DNA of 64,000 nt. Origin: Maribacter ulvicola. GTDB taxonomy: Bacteria > Bacteroidota > Bacteroidia > Flavobacteriales > Flavobacteriaceae. Shown here in pieces: positions 18,362 through 26,665 of this stretch. The first letter of the stretch is position 1, and the number at the start of each line of letters is the position of its first letter. The position numbers and the translations under genes were made by a program. Where the stretch lies: positions 1,746,655 through 1,810,654 of the forward strand of contig NZ_FTMA01000001.1 in the NCBI RefSeq assembly GCF_900155985.1. Reading direction: 5' to 3'. The notes under the pieces are model-generated. The model searched no databases and had not been told where the DNA came from. It was given only the letters and a program-made list of their open reading frames with translations.

Positions 18362-20548
18362 ATGAAATCATCAAGATTTACCGCCATTACTGAAAGTCAG
18401 AAAAGAACTAGCATCGCCATAGAAGAAAAAGGTAGGCGTTCTGATCTGTTCGGTGTTAACGTGTTCAATGAAAGGAAAATGTTGCAATACCTTACCAAAG
18501 ATGCCTTAGCCAGTTTAAAAGGCGCAATGGTTTCAGGTTCTAAGATTGATCGTAAAATTGCCGACCAAGTTGCAGAGGCAATAAAGGGGTGGGCAATAAC
18601 CATGGGTGCTACTCATTATACGCATTGGTTTCAACCCTTAACAGGATCTACGGCAGAAAAACATGATGCATTTTTTGATCTACTGCCAGATGGTACGGCG
18701 TTAGAGAAATTTGGTGGCGGTCAATTAGTGCAGCAAGAACCAGATGCTTCTAGTTTTCCTAGTGGTGGAATTAGAAACACGTTCGAGGCACGAGGTTATA
18801 CGGCATGGGATCCTTCTTCCCCCGCGTTTATATATGGCACTACCTTATGTATACCTACCATTTTTGTTTCTTATACCGGCGAGGCCTTAGATAACAAAGC
18901 ACCTTTGTTAAGGGCTTTGAGTGCCGTTGATGACGCTGCTACGGCCGTTGCTAAATATTTTGATAAAACGGTAACCAAGGTTAATGCTACTTTAGGATGG
19001 GAGCAAGAGTACTTTCTAATAGATAAGGCACTTGCGCATTCTAGACCAGATATCATGATGACCGGGCGTACTTTGGTGGGGGAAACTCCAGCGAAAGGAC
19101 AGCAGCTAGATGATCATTATTTTGGTGTAATACCTGATCGTGTACTTAGTTTTATGAGTGATTTGGAACAAGAATGCACCAAATTGGGTATACCTGTAAA
19201 GACCAGGCATAATGAGGTAGCTCCAAATCAGTTTGAGTTGGCACCTGTTTTTGAAGAGGCTAACCTGGCAATTGACCATAACCTTCTTTTAATGGATGTG
19301 ATGGATAAAATTGCCGATAAACATCATTTTAAAGTGTTGTTCCATGAAAAACCATTTGCAGGTATCAATGGATCTGGTAAGCATAACAACTGGTCTTTGG
19401 CTACGGATACGGGTGTAAACCTTCTTAGTCCTGGTTCTACGCCTATGAAAAACCTTCAATTTTTAACTTTCTTTATCAATACGATAAAAGCAGTAGATAC
19501 TTATGAAGAGCTTTTGCGTTCTTCGATCGCATCGGCAAGTAATGATTATCGTTTGGGAGCCAATGAAGCTCCACCGGCTATATTCTCCATTTTTGTAGGC
19601 TCTCAGTTAAGTAATGTGTTAGATGAGTTGGAGGGTGTTTCTAAAGGGAAATTGTCTCCTGAAGAAAAAACAGAGTTGAAATTAAATGTAGTAGGTAAAA
19701 TTCCTGAAATTTTAATGGATAATACCGATCGTAACAGAACTTCCCCTTTTGCGTTTACCGGTAATAAATTTGAAATGAGGGGTGTTGGGTCTAAAACAAA
19801 TTGTGCAAAACCCATGACTATTTTAAATACTATTGTAGCCAAGCAATTGAAAGATTTTAAAAAGGAGGTAGATGCATTGGTCGATAAGAAAAGCTTGAAA
19901 AAGGATGAAGCTGTTTTCAACGTACTTCGTGAATATATAAAAACTTCTAAACGCATTCGTTTTGATGGCGATGGCTATAGTGTTGAATGGGAGAATGAGG
20001 CAAAGAAAAGAAAGTTAAGTAATAATAAGAATACTCCAGATGCGCTTGAGGTATTGACATCAAAGGACAGCATTGCGTTGTTCCAGTCTATGAATGTAAT
20101 GAGCAAGGTAGAGGTTGATGCGCGCCGTGAGGTAGATTTGGAAAATTACATCATGCATGTACAGATAGAAGGTAGGGTGTATAATGAATTGGTCTATGGC
20201 TATATTATACCTGCAGCATTAAAATATCAGAATAAGTTGATGAAGAATGTAGCGGGGCTTAAAGAAATCTATGGTGCCGCCCATAAAAAATTCTCCGAAG
20301 GTCAATTGACCATGATAGAGGAAATTGCAGAGCATGTGGTGAGTATTAAAAAAATGGTAGATGCTATGGCAGACGCCCGGAGAAAGTCAAATGCCCTAAA
20401 AGACACGAAAAGGAAAGCAGAAGCTTATTGCCATAACGTAAAACCATATTTTATGGAAATTAGAACCCATAGCGATAAGCTAGAAAAGTTGATGGATAAT
20501 AAGATATGGCCATTGACAAAGTACAGAGAATTGTTATTTATTGAGTAA
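18362..20548 (+). CDS. glnN: Glutamine synthetase type III
   Basis: Large GSIII enzyme (728 residues from ATG 18362; an in-frame ATG lies at 18350) typical of Bacteroidota and cyanobacteria. Markers are SDLFGVNVFNERKMLQYL (GSIII N-terminus), THYTHWFQPLTG (near 85), DASSFPSGGIRNTFEARGYT (near 125), LGWEQEYFLID (catalytic Glu region, near 210), EVAPNQFELAPVFEEAN (near 285), INGSGKHNNWSLAT (near 337) and DNTDRNRTSPFAFTGNKFE (near 450). The C-terminal part is helical. It duplicates the reaction of the divergent type II gene. Its promoter is well formed and independent of glnK-amtB, 22 kb away. Confidence 0.97.
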   Translation: MKSSRFTAITESQKRTSIAIEEKGRRSDLFGVNVFNERKMLQYLTKDALASLKGAMVSGSKIDRKIADQVAEAIKGWAITMGATHYTHWFQPLTGSTAEKHDAFFDLLPDGTALEKFGGGQLVQQEPDASSFPSGGIRNTFEARGYTAWDPSSPAFIYGTTLCIPTIFVSYTGEALDNKAPLLRALSAVDDAATAVAKYFDKTVTKVNATLGWEQEYFLIDKALAHSRPDIMMTGRTLVGETPAKGQQLDDHYFGVIPDRVLSFMSDLEQECTKLGIPVKTRHNEVAPNQFELAPVFEEANLAIDHNLLLMDVMDKIADKHHFKVLFHEKPFAGINGSGKHNNWSLATDTGVNLLSPGSTPMKNLQFLTFFINTIKAVDTYEELLRSSIASASNDYRLGANEAPPAIFSIFVGSQLSNVLDELEGVSKGKLSPEEKTELKLNVVGKIPEILMDNTDRNRTSPFAFTGNKFEMRGVGSKTNCAKPMTILNTIVAKQLKDFKKEVDALVDKKSLKKDEAVFNVLREYIKTSKRIRFDGDGYSVEWENEAKKRKLSNNKNTPDALEVLTSKDSIALFQSMNVMSKVEVDARREVDLENYIMHVQIEGRVYNELVYGYIIPAALKYQNKLMKNVAGLKEIYGAAHKKFSEGQLTMIEEIAEHVVSIKKMVDAMADARRKSNALKDTKRKAEAYCHNVKPYFMEIRTHSDKLEKLMDNKIWPLTKYRELLFIE

Positions 20549-20565
20549 GTCTTTATGATAAATAA

Positions 20566-20626
20566 AAAAAATGAGGGAATATTAAGCTCTTCTACGGTTG
20601 CAGTTTTAATGATTCCCTTATTTTTG
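20566..20626 (+). terminator. Long-loop terminator-like hairpin overlapping the purM promoter
   Basis: AAAAAATGAGGGAAT at 20566-20580 pairs with ATTCCCTTATTTTT at 20612-20625 with a single G-T pair and a loop of about 31 bases. The second arm ends in a T-run, so it can terminate glnN. The same arm contains the -7 box of purM. Confidence 0.5.
20598..20626 (+). promoter_or_regulatory. Promoter of purM
   Basis: TTG at 20598-20600, an 18-base spacer and TATTTTTG at 20619-20626 match the Bacteroidota consensus fully. The start codon follows 15 bases later. Confidence 0.75.
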
Positions 20627-20641
20627 CCACAAATTTAAATT

Positions 20642-21820
20642 ATGTCTACATCAAGTAGTGAAAGATATCAGCAACGCGGTGTGTCTGCCTCTAAAGAGGA
20701 TGTGCACAATGCAATAAAAAATATTGACAAAGGCCTTTTCCCGAAAGCATTTTGTAAAATTGTTCCTGATTATTTAACCGGAGATGATAAATACTGCCTT
20801 GTTATGCATGCAGATGGTGCAGGTACCAAATCTTCTTTGGCATATATGTATTGGAAAGAAACCGGAGATATTTCTGTTTGGAAAGGTATAGCACAAGATG
20901 CTTTGATCATGAACATAGATGATTTGATCTGTGTTGGTGCTACTGATAATATTATGCTTTCGTCTACTATTGGTAGAAATAAAAACAAGATCCCAGGAGA
21001 AGTACTTTCAGCTATCATCAATGGTACGGAAGAATTGATCAATGACTTGGGTAAGTTTGGTATTACCATACATTCTACTGGTGGGGAAACTGCAGATGTA
21101 GGTGATTTGGTGAGAACCATAATTGTAGATTCTACGGTTACAGCAAGACTAAAAAGAAGTGATGTTATCGATAATGCCAATATTAAAGCTGGTGATGTTA
21201 TTGTTGGTCTTGAATCATTTGGTCAAGCAAATTACGAGAAAGAGTATAATGGAGGAATGGGAAGTAACGGTCTAACTTCTGCTAGACATGATGTTTTTTC
21301 CAATTACTTGGTAGAAAAATTCCCAGAGAGTTTTGATGCTGAAGTACCTAAAGACCTTGTTTATTCCGGTAATGTTAAATTGACAGATACCGTTGAGAAT
21401 TCACCTGTAGATGCCGGTAAATTGGTGTTGTCACCAACAAGGACATATGCACCGATCGTAAAGAAGATACTTTCTAAGTATAGTTCAAATGAAATTCATG
21501 GAATGATCCATTGTAGTGGTGGGGCACAGACCAAAATTCTTCATTTTATTGATGACTTACATGTGGTAAAAGATAATTTATTTGAAGTGCCACCTCTTTT
21601 TAAATTAATTCAAGAACAATCTGGTACAGATTGGAAAGAGATGTATAAGGTTTTTAACTGTGGTCATAGGTTAGAATTCTATCTTCCTGAGGAGGTAGCT
21701 AACGATGTTATCGAAATTTCTAAAAGTTTTGGTGTAAATGCTCAAGTTATTGGTAGGGTAGAAGCATCAGATTCAAAAAAACTAACTATTTCCAGCAACT
21801 ATGGCACCTTTATGTACTAG
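20642..21820 (+). CDS. purM: Phosphoribosylformylglycinamidine cyclo-ligase (AIR synthase)
   Basis: Purine biosynthesis step 5: ATP-dependent closure of FGAM to AIR, cytoplasmic. At 392 residues it is the longer Bacteroidota type. N-terminal RYQQRGVSASKEDV and HADGAGTKSSLAYMYW (near 55) form the substrate/ATP loop; NIDDLICVGA (near 95) and STGGETADVGDLVRT (near 146) are the PurM-fold core; GSNGLTSARHDVF (near 207) and IHCSGGAQTK (near 285) are in the C-terminal half. It stands alone with a strong promoter. Confidence 0.95.
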   Translation: MSTSSSERYQQRGVSASKEDVHNAIKNIDKGLFPKAFCKIVPDYLTGDDKYCLVMHADGAGTKSSLAYMYWKETGDISVWKGIAQDALIMNIDDLICVGATDNIMLSSTIGRNKNKIPGEVLSAIINGTEELINDLGKFGITIHSTGGETADVGDLVRTIIVDSTVTARLKRSDVIDNANIKAGDVIVGLESFGQANYEKEYNGGMGSNGLTSARHDVFSNYLVEKFPESFDAEVPKDLVYSGNVKLTDTVENSPVDAGKLVLSPTRTYAPIVKKILSKYSSNEIHGMIHCSGGAQTKILHFIDDLHVVKDNLFEVPPLFKLIQEQSGTDWKEMYKVFNCGHRLEFYLPEEVANDVIEISKSFGVNAQVIGRVEASDSKKLTISSNYGTFMY

Positions 21821-21872
21821 CACATACGATTAGTGTAAATAAATCGTTCTTTTGGTATAAACCTATTTTGCT

Positions 21873-22316
21873 ATGGAACGAAAAGATTTTTTACGAACGC
21901 TAGGAGCTGGTGCTGCTTTTGCAATAACCTTTCCATGTCTTGGAAGTTGTTCAAAAGATAGTGAAGTGGAAGGCGATATCGTAACTCCACCAACAGATGT
22001 CGATTTTACGATTGACCTAAATTCTCCTGAAGCGGCAAAATTAGCAAATAATGGAGGATACATTCTAAAGAACTTAGTCGTTGTCGTTAAAAATTTAGAA
22101 GGTGAGTTTGTTGCCGCAACTCAAATATGTAGTCACGAGCAATACGATCAGGTGCGATTTGTAAATCGGGATGGTGGTTATTTTTCTTGTGAAGTTCATG
22201 GGTCTAAGTTTTCACAAACAGGTACCCCTTTAAATGAAATTCCGAATAGTACTTCAAAGGCATTAAAAATTTACAATACATCTTTAGAGGGTTCGATCTT
22301 GCGTGTTTATGAATAA
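21873..22316 (+). CDS. Rieske-type [2Fe-2S] protein, exported
   Basis: A 147-residue electron-transfer protein. The N-terminus (MERKDFLRTLGAGAAF, then CLGSCSKDS) is a signal, probably for a lipoprotein; RKDFL loosely resembles a Tat motif but lacks the twin arginine. The cluster ligands are Cys86-x-His88 (ICSHEQ) and Cys106-x-x-His109 (CEVHGSKF). The second Cys pair that usually forms a disulfide is not evident, so it is of the simpler ferredoxin-like Rieske type. It lies 87 bases before the ApbE gene, which implies a shared periplasmic redox task. Its partner is not encoded here. Confidence 0.9.
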   Translation: MERKDFLRTLGAGAAFAITFPCLGSCSKDSEVEGDIVTPPTDVDFTIDLNSPEAAKLANNGGYILKNLVVVVKNLEGEFVAATQICSHEQYDQVRFVNRDGGYFSCEVHGSKFSQTGTPLNEIPNSTSKALKIYNTSLEGSILRVYE

Positions 22317-22403
22317 ATAAAGCACTGTAACCTAAATAATTAAATAATTCTGACCTAACATAATATTCATTGTACCTATAATTACCCCCAATTAGAGAAG
22401 TAA

Positions 22404-23390
22404 GTGAAAAACTTTATAGCCTTATTACTATGTGTAATGGCCTGCTATGCGTACGGTCAAGAAAAAAAGTATGTTACTGTCAAGAAGTCTTACCCTGTAA
22501 TGGGCGGTGAATTTGATATTACCGTAGTTTCAGAAGATGAAGAATTGGGGTATATTTATATGCAAGAGGCTTTGGCAGAAGCGCAAAGAATAGAGAAACT
22601 CATTTCTGCTTGGGAAGAAGATTCTGAAACAAGCTTAATCAATAAAAATGCAGGTATTAAACCTGTTCATGTCAGTTGGGAGCTATATAAATTAATTGAA
22701 AGATCCATACAAATTTCAGAAATAACCAATGGTGCTTTTGATATAACTTTTACCGCACTAAACGATATCTGGTTGCTTGATGGTACAATGGAGAAAATAC
22801 CAACATCAATTGAAATTCAAGAAGTAAAACATAAAATTGGTTATAAGAACATAGTCCTAAATAATAAAGATCAAACTGTATTTTTGAAAAAAAAAGGAAT
22901 GCGTATTTCCTTTGGAGGTATAGGTAAAGGCTTTGCCGCAGATAAAGCAAAGGCTTTGTTGGTTTCTAAAAATGTAAAGGCAGGTATACTTAACATTGAT
23001 GGTGACATCACTACTTGGGGTACAAAAGTAACTGGAGACAAATGGCTAATAGGGATAGTGAATCCTGATTTAAAAGGAGGTATTTCTTCTTGGATTCCTA
23101 TTTTAGAGTCTTCTGTAGCTACCACTGGTGGCAACGGTAATTTTATTATGTCAGGAAATAAAAAATATACCCATATAATAAATCCAAAGACAGGCTATCC
23201 GGCTACAGGTATCAATAGCGTTTCGGTTTTTGCTAAAAGTGCCGAATTATCGGACGCACTGGCGACCTCTATATTTGTAATGGGTATTGATGCCGGTCTC
23301 GCTTTAATTAATCAACTGGGAGATACGGAAGTGATTGTCGTAGATAGTGCCAATAAAATGTATAAAAGTAATGGTATCTTACTTAAATAG
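22404..23390 (+). CDS. apbE: FAD:protein FMN transferase (ApbE)
   Basis: Attaches FMN covalently to Thr/Ser of flavoproteins outside the cytoplasm, using FAD. GTG start; signal peptide ending near residue 18 (YAYGQE). Family motifs: MGGEFDITV (near 34), ISAWEEDSETSLINKN (near 68), ISFGGIGKGFAADKAKALL (near 171), GILNIDGDITTWG (near 194), ATTGGNGNF (near 239), THIINPKTGYPA (near 254) and LATSIFVMG (near 291). At 328 residues it is normal. It follows the Rieske gene. No protein in the window has an obvious flavinylation motif, so the acceptor is elsewhere. Confidence 0.95.
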   Translation: MKNFIALLLCVMACYAYGQEKKYVTVKKSYPVMGGEFDITVVSEDEELGYIYMQEALAEAQRIEKLISAWEEDSETSLINKNAGIKPVHVSWELYKLIERSIQISEITNGAFDITFTALNDIWLLDGTMEKIPTSIEIQEVKHKIGYKNIVLNNKDQTVFLKKKGMRISFGGIGKGFAADKAKALLVSKNVKAGILNIDGDITTWGTKVTGDKWLIGIVNPDLKGGISSWIPILESSVATTGGNGNFIMSGNKKYTHIINPKTGYPATGINSVSVFAKSAELSDALATSIFVMGIDAGLALINQLGDTEVIVVDSANKMYKSNGILLK

Positions 23391-23446
23391 CTTCCAATTT
23401 TAATTCTTACTGTAATAATCCCTTTAATGTGTCTGTAATTTTATTG

Positions 23447-23454
23447 TAAATTTG
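23447..23454 (+). promoter_or_regulatory. -7 promoter box for prfA-pyrF
   Basis: TAAATTTG matches TAnnTTTG and lies 21 bases before the prfA start. I see no clean -33 TTG. Confidence 0.55.
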
Positions 23455-23475
23455 CGATACAAGTGAAGTAAGCAT

Positions 23476-24552
23476 ATGATAGACAAGTTAAACATCGTAA
23501 AACAACGTTTTGATGAGGTTTCAGACCTTATAATTCAGCCAGATATTATATCTGACCAAGAGAAATATGTAAAACTCACAAAGGAATATAAAGATCTTAA
23601 AGATTTAATGGATAAGCGCGAAGAATATCTTGAGCTTACCAATAATATTGCCGAAGCAGAAGAAATTATTGCCGATGGCAGTGATGCAGAAATGCTAGAA
23701 ATGGCAAAAATGCAAATGGAAGAGGCGAAAGGCGGATTGCCAAAGCTTGAAGAGGAAATTAAATTGATGTTGATTCCTAAAGATCCTGAAGATGCAAAAG
23801 ATGTAGTTGTTGAGATTAGGGCCGGAACAGGTGGTGATGAAGCAAGTATTTTTGCCGGTGACCTATTTAGAATGTACACTAAGTATTGTGAAGGCAAAGG
23901 ATGGAAAACAAATGTGATTGACCTTAGTGAAGGTACTAGTGGCGGTTATAAAGAAATCCAATTTGAGGTTTCTGGTGCAAATGTTTATGGTACTTTGAAA
24001 TTTGAAGCAGGTGTACACCGTGTACAACGTGTGCCACAAACAGAAACACAAGGTAGAGTACATACTAGTGCGGCTACAGTTATGGTTTTGCCTGAAGCTG
24101 AAGATTTTGATGTGCAGATAGACCCCAAAGATGTGCGTATAGACTTCTTCTGTTCTTCTGGTCCTGGAGGTCAGTCTGTAAACACAACATATTCAGCTGT
24201 TCGATTAACGCACATACCCACAGGGTTGATTGCGCAATGCCAAGATCAAAAATCGCAGCACAAGAATAAAGACAAAGCATTTAGGGTACTTCGTTCTAGA
24301 TTGTATGATTTAGAATTGGCAAAGAAACAAGAGGAAGATGCTGCCAAACGAAATTCTCAAGTAAGTAGTGGTGACCGTTCTGCTAAAATTAGAACCTATA
24401 ACTATCCACAAGGTAGGGTAACCGATCACCGTATTGGTCTTACCTTGTATGATTTGTCTAATATTATAGATGGGGACATTCAAAGAATAATAGACGAATT
24501 AAGTTTTGTAGAGAATACAGAGAAATTGAGGGAAGCCTCTGAGATATTTTAA
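23476..24552 (+). CDS. prfA: Peptide chain release factor 1
   Basis: Recognises UAA/UAG and triggers peptidyl-tRNA hydrolysis on the ribosome. The 358-residue length is normal. The catalytic GGQ is at 231-233 ([12 protein letters not shown]). The stop-recognition tripeptide, PAT in E. coli RF1, reads PQT here (187-189, [15 protein letters not shown]). N-terminal coiled-coil domain 1 precedes [11 protein letters not shown] (near 113). The C-terminal sequence [19 protein letters not shown] is typical. pyrF follows after three bases, so the two form an operon. Confidence 0.97.
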   Translation: MIDKLNIVKQRFDEVSDLIIQPDIISDQEKYVKLTKEYKDLKDLMDKREEYLELTNNIAEAEEIIADGSDAEMLEMAKMQMEEAKGGLPKLEEEIKLMLIPKDPEDAKDVVVEIRAGTGGDEASIFAGDLFRMYTKYCEGKGWKTNVIDLSEGTSGGYKEIQFEVSGANVYGTLKFEAGVHRVQRVPQTETQGRVHTSAATVMVLPEAEDFDVQIDPKDVRIDFFCSSGPGGQSVNTTYSAVRLTHIPTGLIAQCQDQKSQHKNKDKAFRVLRSRLYDLELAKKQEEDAAKRNSQVSSGDRSAKIRTYNYPQGRVTDHRIGLTLYDLSNIIDGDIQRIIDELSFVENTEKLREASEIF

Positions 24553-24555
24553 GTT

Positions 24556-25377
24556 ATGACCACGCAAGAATTAGTTGCCCAAATACATAAAAAACAATCT
24601 TTCTTATGTATTGGTTTAGATACTGATCTAGAAAAGATTCCTTCCTTTTTATTAGAAGATGAAGATCCTATTTTTGCATTTAACAAAGCAATAATTGATG
24701 CAACCCATGATTTGTGTGTAGCATACAAACCAAATATTGCTTTTTACGAGGCATATGGGGTGCAGGGATGGTCAGCGTTACGTAAGACTATTACCTACTT
24801 AAACGAAAATTATCCTGATATATTCACTATTGCAGATGCTAAGCGTGGAGACATAGGAAATACATCAACCAGATATGCTAAGGCATTTTTTGAGGATTTA
24901 AATTTTGATTCTATAACTATAGCTCCTTATATGGGGCAAGATTCTGTTGAGCCATTTTTAGCGTTTAAAGACAAGCACACTATTTTACTTGCCTTAACTT
25001 CTAATCAAGGAGCTTTTGATTTGCAAACCAAAAAAATAGAGGGTAAAGAATTGTATAAAGAGGTATTGTCAGTTTCTACAACATATGAAGGTGCTGAGAA
25101 TCTAATGTATGTAGTGGGTGCTACAAAAGCAGAATATCTAACTGAAATACGTGAAATTGTACCAAATAGCTTCTTATTAGTGCCTGGTGTTGGAGCACAA
25201 GGCGGAAGTCTAGAAGAGGTATGTAAATACGGAATGTCTGAAAATGTGGGACTACTAATTAATTCTTCACGAGGTATAATATATGCGTCTGATCAAGAAA
25301 ATTTTGCAGATGCCGCAAAAGCAAAAGCAAAAGAATTACAGCAAGCAATGAAAATAGAGCTTGAACGATTACACTAA
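24556..25377 (+). CDS. pyrF: Orotidine 5'-phosphate decarboxylase
   Basis: Last step of UMP synthesis: decarboxylates OMP, cytoplasmic. The catalytic signature [20 protein letters not shown] lies at residues 93-112 with Asp94, Lys96 and Asp99 as the expected charged network. [13 protein letters not shown] (near 17) and [11 protein letters not shown] (near 207) form the phosphate-binding region. At 273 residues it belongs to the longer class (about 270 residues). It is translated with prfA, and its stop overlaps the small convergent gene at 25369 by nine bases. Confidence 0.96.
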   Translation: MTTQELVAQIHKKQSFLCIGLDTDLEKIPSFLLEDEDPIFAFNKAIIDATHDLCVAYKPNIAFYEAYGVQGWSALRKTITYLNENYPDIFTIADAKRGDIGNTSTRYAKAFFEDLNFDSITIAPYMGQDSVEPFLAFKDKHTILLALTSNQGAFDLQTKKIEGKELYKEVLSVSTTYEGAENLMYVVGATKAEYLTEIREIVPNSFLLVPGVGAQGGSLEEVCKYGMSENVGLLINSSRGIIYASDQENFADAAKAKAKELQQAMKIELERLH

Positions 25378-25560
25378 ATCTTCTAAAGTTCTTTTTATTC
25401 TTTGTGCTTTTAATTCAAAAAATTCACCTAATTGGGTGTTGGATTGAATGTTAGAGGCTTTTTCTAAAAAAATCTGATATTGATACTCCAATAAGCTGAT
25501 AATGTCATTATTTGCTTTCATTGGTGTTACCGATCCTACTTTGCAATACTGCTTGTTCAT
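25369..25560 (-). CDS. Small predicted helical protein (63 residues)
   Basis: I do not recognise a named family. The product, [13 protein letters not shown] then mostly helix with a heptad-like run ([31 protein letters not shown]), looks like a short coiled-coil cytoplasmic protein. A -7 box TATATTTG on this strand (25582-25589) lies just upstream, which supports a real gene. Its 3' end overlaps the end of pyrF by nine bases. Confidence 0.55.
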   Translation of the reverse strand: MNKQYCKVGSVTPMKANNDIISLLEYQYQIFLEKASNIQSNTQLGEFFELKAQRIKRTLEDLV

Positions 25561-25581
25561 GATACTATATTTATATTCTTA

Positions 25582-25589
25582 CAAATATA
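25582..25589 (-). promoter_or_regulatory. -7 promoter box for the 63-residue gene
   Basis: Minus-strand TATATTTG matches TAnnTTTG 21 bases before the start at 25560. No clear -33 TTG is seen. Confidence 0.45.
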
Positions 25590-25785
25590 CGTTCAGAATC
25601 ATGTTTTGGATGTGGGTATGTTGGGCTATACACCTAATTAATGGGTAATATGTCTTTTTTTTAACACTTTTGTAGGTGAAAACTTAAAAGGATGTAGATT
25701 TTGAATGAAATATGACTATCCTAAATTTTATATCAAAAAGAATTAATACATTGTAATTTAACCGGGTCTTAATCATATTTGCAAT

Positions 25786-26568
25786 TTGCTTCATTATATA
25801 ACGTACCAACATAAAACGTCTACTACATGGGTTACCTTTGTGCATGGTGCAGGTGGTAGTTCTTCTATTTGGTATAAACAGATAAGAGAGTTTAAAAAAC
25901 ATTTCAACGTACTACTCTTAGATTTAAGAGGTCATGGTAATTCTAAATTTGGGCTTCAGAAGGTTTTTGATGAAAAGTATACTTTTGATGTAATCACAAA
26001 TGATATTGTAGAGGTAATTGATTATGAAAAGATTGAAAAAACCCACTTTGTTGGTATTTCCTTAGGCACGATTCTTATTAGAAATTTAGCAGAAAATTAT
26101 CCTGACCGTGTAGAAAGTATGGTCATGGGGGGTGCTATTATGAAATTAAATTTGCGTTCTCAAATACTAATGAAATTAGGCATTATTTTCAAAAGTGTTA
26201 TACCCTATATATGGCTGTATAAATTCTTTGCGTTTATTATTATGCCAAACAAGAACCATAGGGAATCTAGGCTTCTTTTTGTTCGTGAAGCTAAGAAATT
26301 ATATCAAAAAGAATTTATACGATGGTTCAAACTAACCTCTGAGATAAACCCATTGTTACGCTTTTTTAGGTCAGCAGATATCAACATACCTACACTGTAT
26401 GTAATGGGCGAAGAAGATTATTTGTTTCTGCCAAGCATACGAAAAATTGCAAAGTCGCATCAAAATTCTCAGTTAGTTGTAGTTGAAGACTGTGGTCACG
26501 TAGTTAATGTTGAGCAGCCTAATTTTTTTAACGAAAAGGTGGTGGCTTATTTAATAGGTCAGAAATAA
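25786..26568 (+). CDS. Alpha/beta hydrolase
   Basis: Serine hydrolase fold of 260 residues. Oxyanion motif FVHGAGGSSSIW (near 18), LLDLRGHGNSKF (near 45), nucleophile elbow GISLGT (Ser near 90), acid GEEDYLF (near 208) and catalytic His in DCGHVVNVEQP (near 237) form a complete triad. The start is TTG; no upstream ATG fits and homologous proteins begin at this point. There is no signal peptide. The gene is monocistronic. Esterase, lipase or lyase activity cannot be told apart by eye. Confidence 0.88.
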   Translation: MLHYITYQHKTSTTWVTFVHGAGGSSSIWYKQIREFKKHFNVLLLDLRGHGNSKFGLQKVFDEKYTFDVITNDIVEVIDYEKIEKTHFVGISLGTILIRNLAENYPDRVESMVMGGAIMKLNLRSQILMKLGIIFKSVIPYIWLYKFFAFIIMPNKNHRESRLLFVREAKKLYQKEFIRWFKLTSEINPLLRFFRSADINIPTLYVMGEEDYLFLPSIRKIAKSHQNSQLVVVEDCGHVVNVEQPNFFNEKVVAYLIGQK

Positions 26569-26600
26569 ATACTTAAGTCCTCTTCTTAGTAATTAGGATT

Positions 26601-26633
26601 AAAAAGAAAAAGACCGATGCATGTACACCGGTC
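26601..26633 (-). terminator. Terminator of the second susCD operon
   Basis: On the minus strand GACCGGTG pairs with CATCGGTC (one G-T pair) around a six-base loop and is followed by TTTTTCTTTTT. It lies 33 bases beyond the SusD-like stop. Confidence 0.85.
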
Positions 26634-26665
26634 CTTAACCATTAAACTAAACTATAACTCAATAT

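Noticed and set aside
20770-21180. 136-codon minus-strand frame inside purM
   Set aside because: Shadow of the purM frame; its composition mirrors the opposite strand and no promoter supports it.
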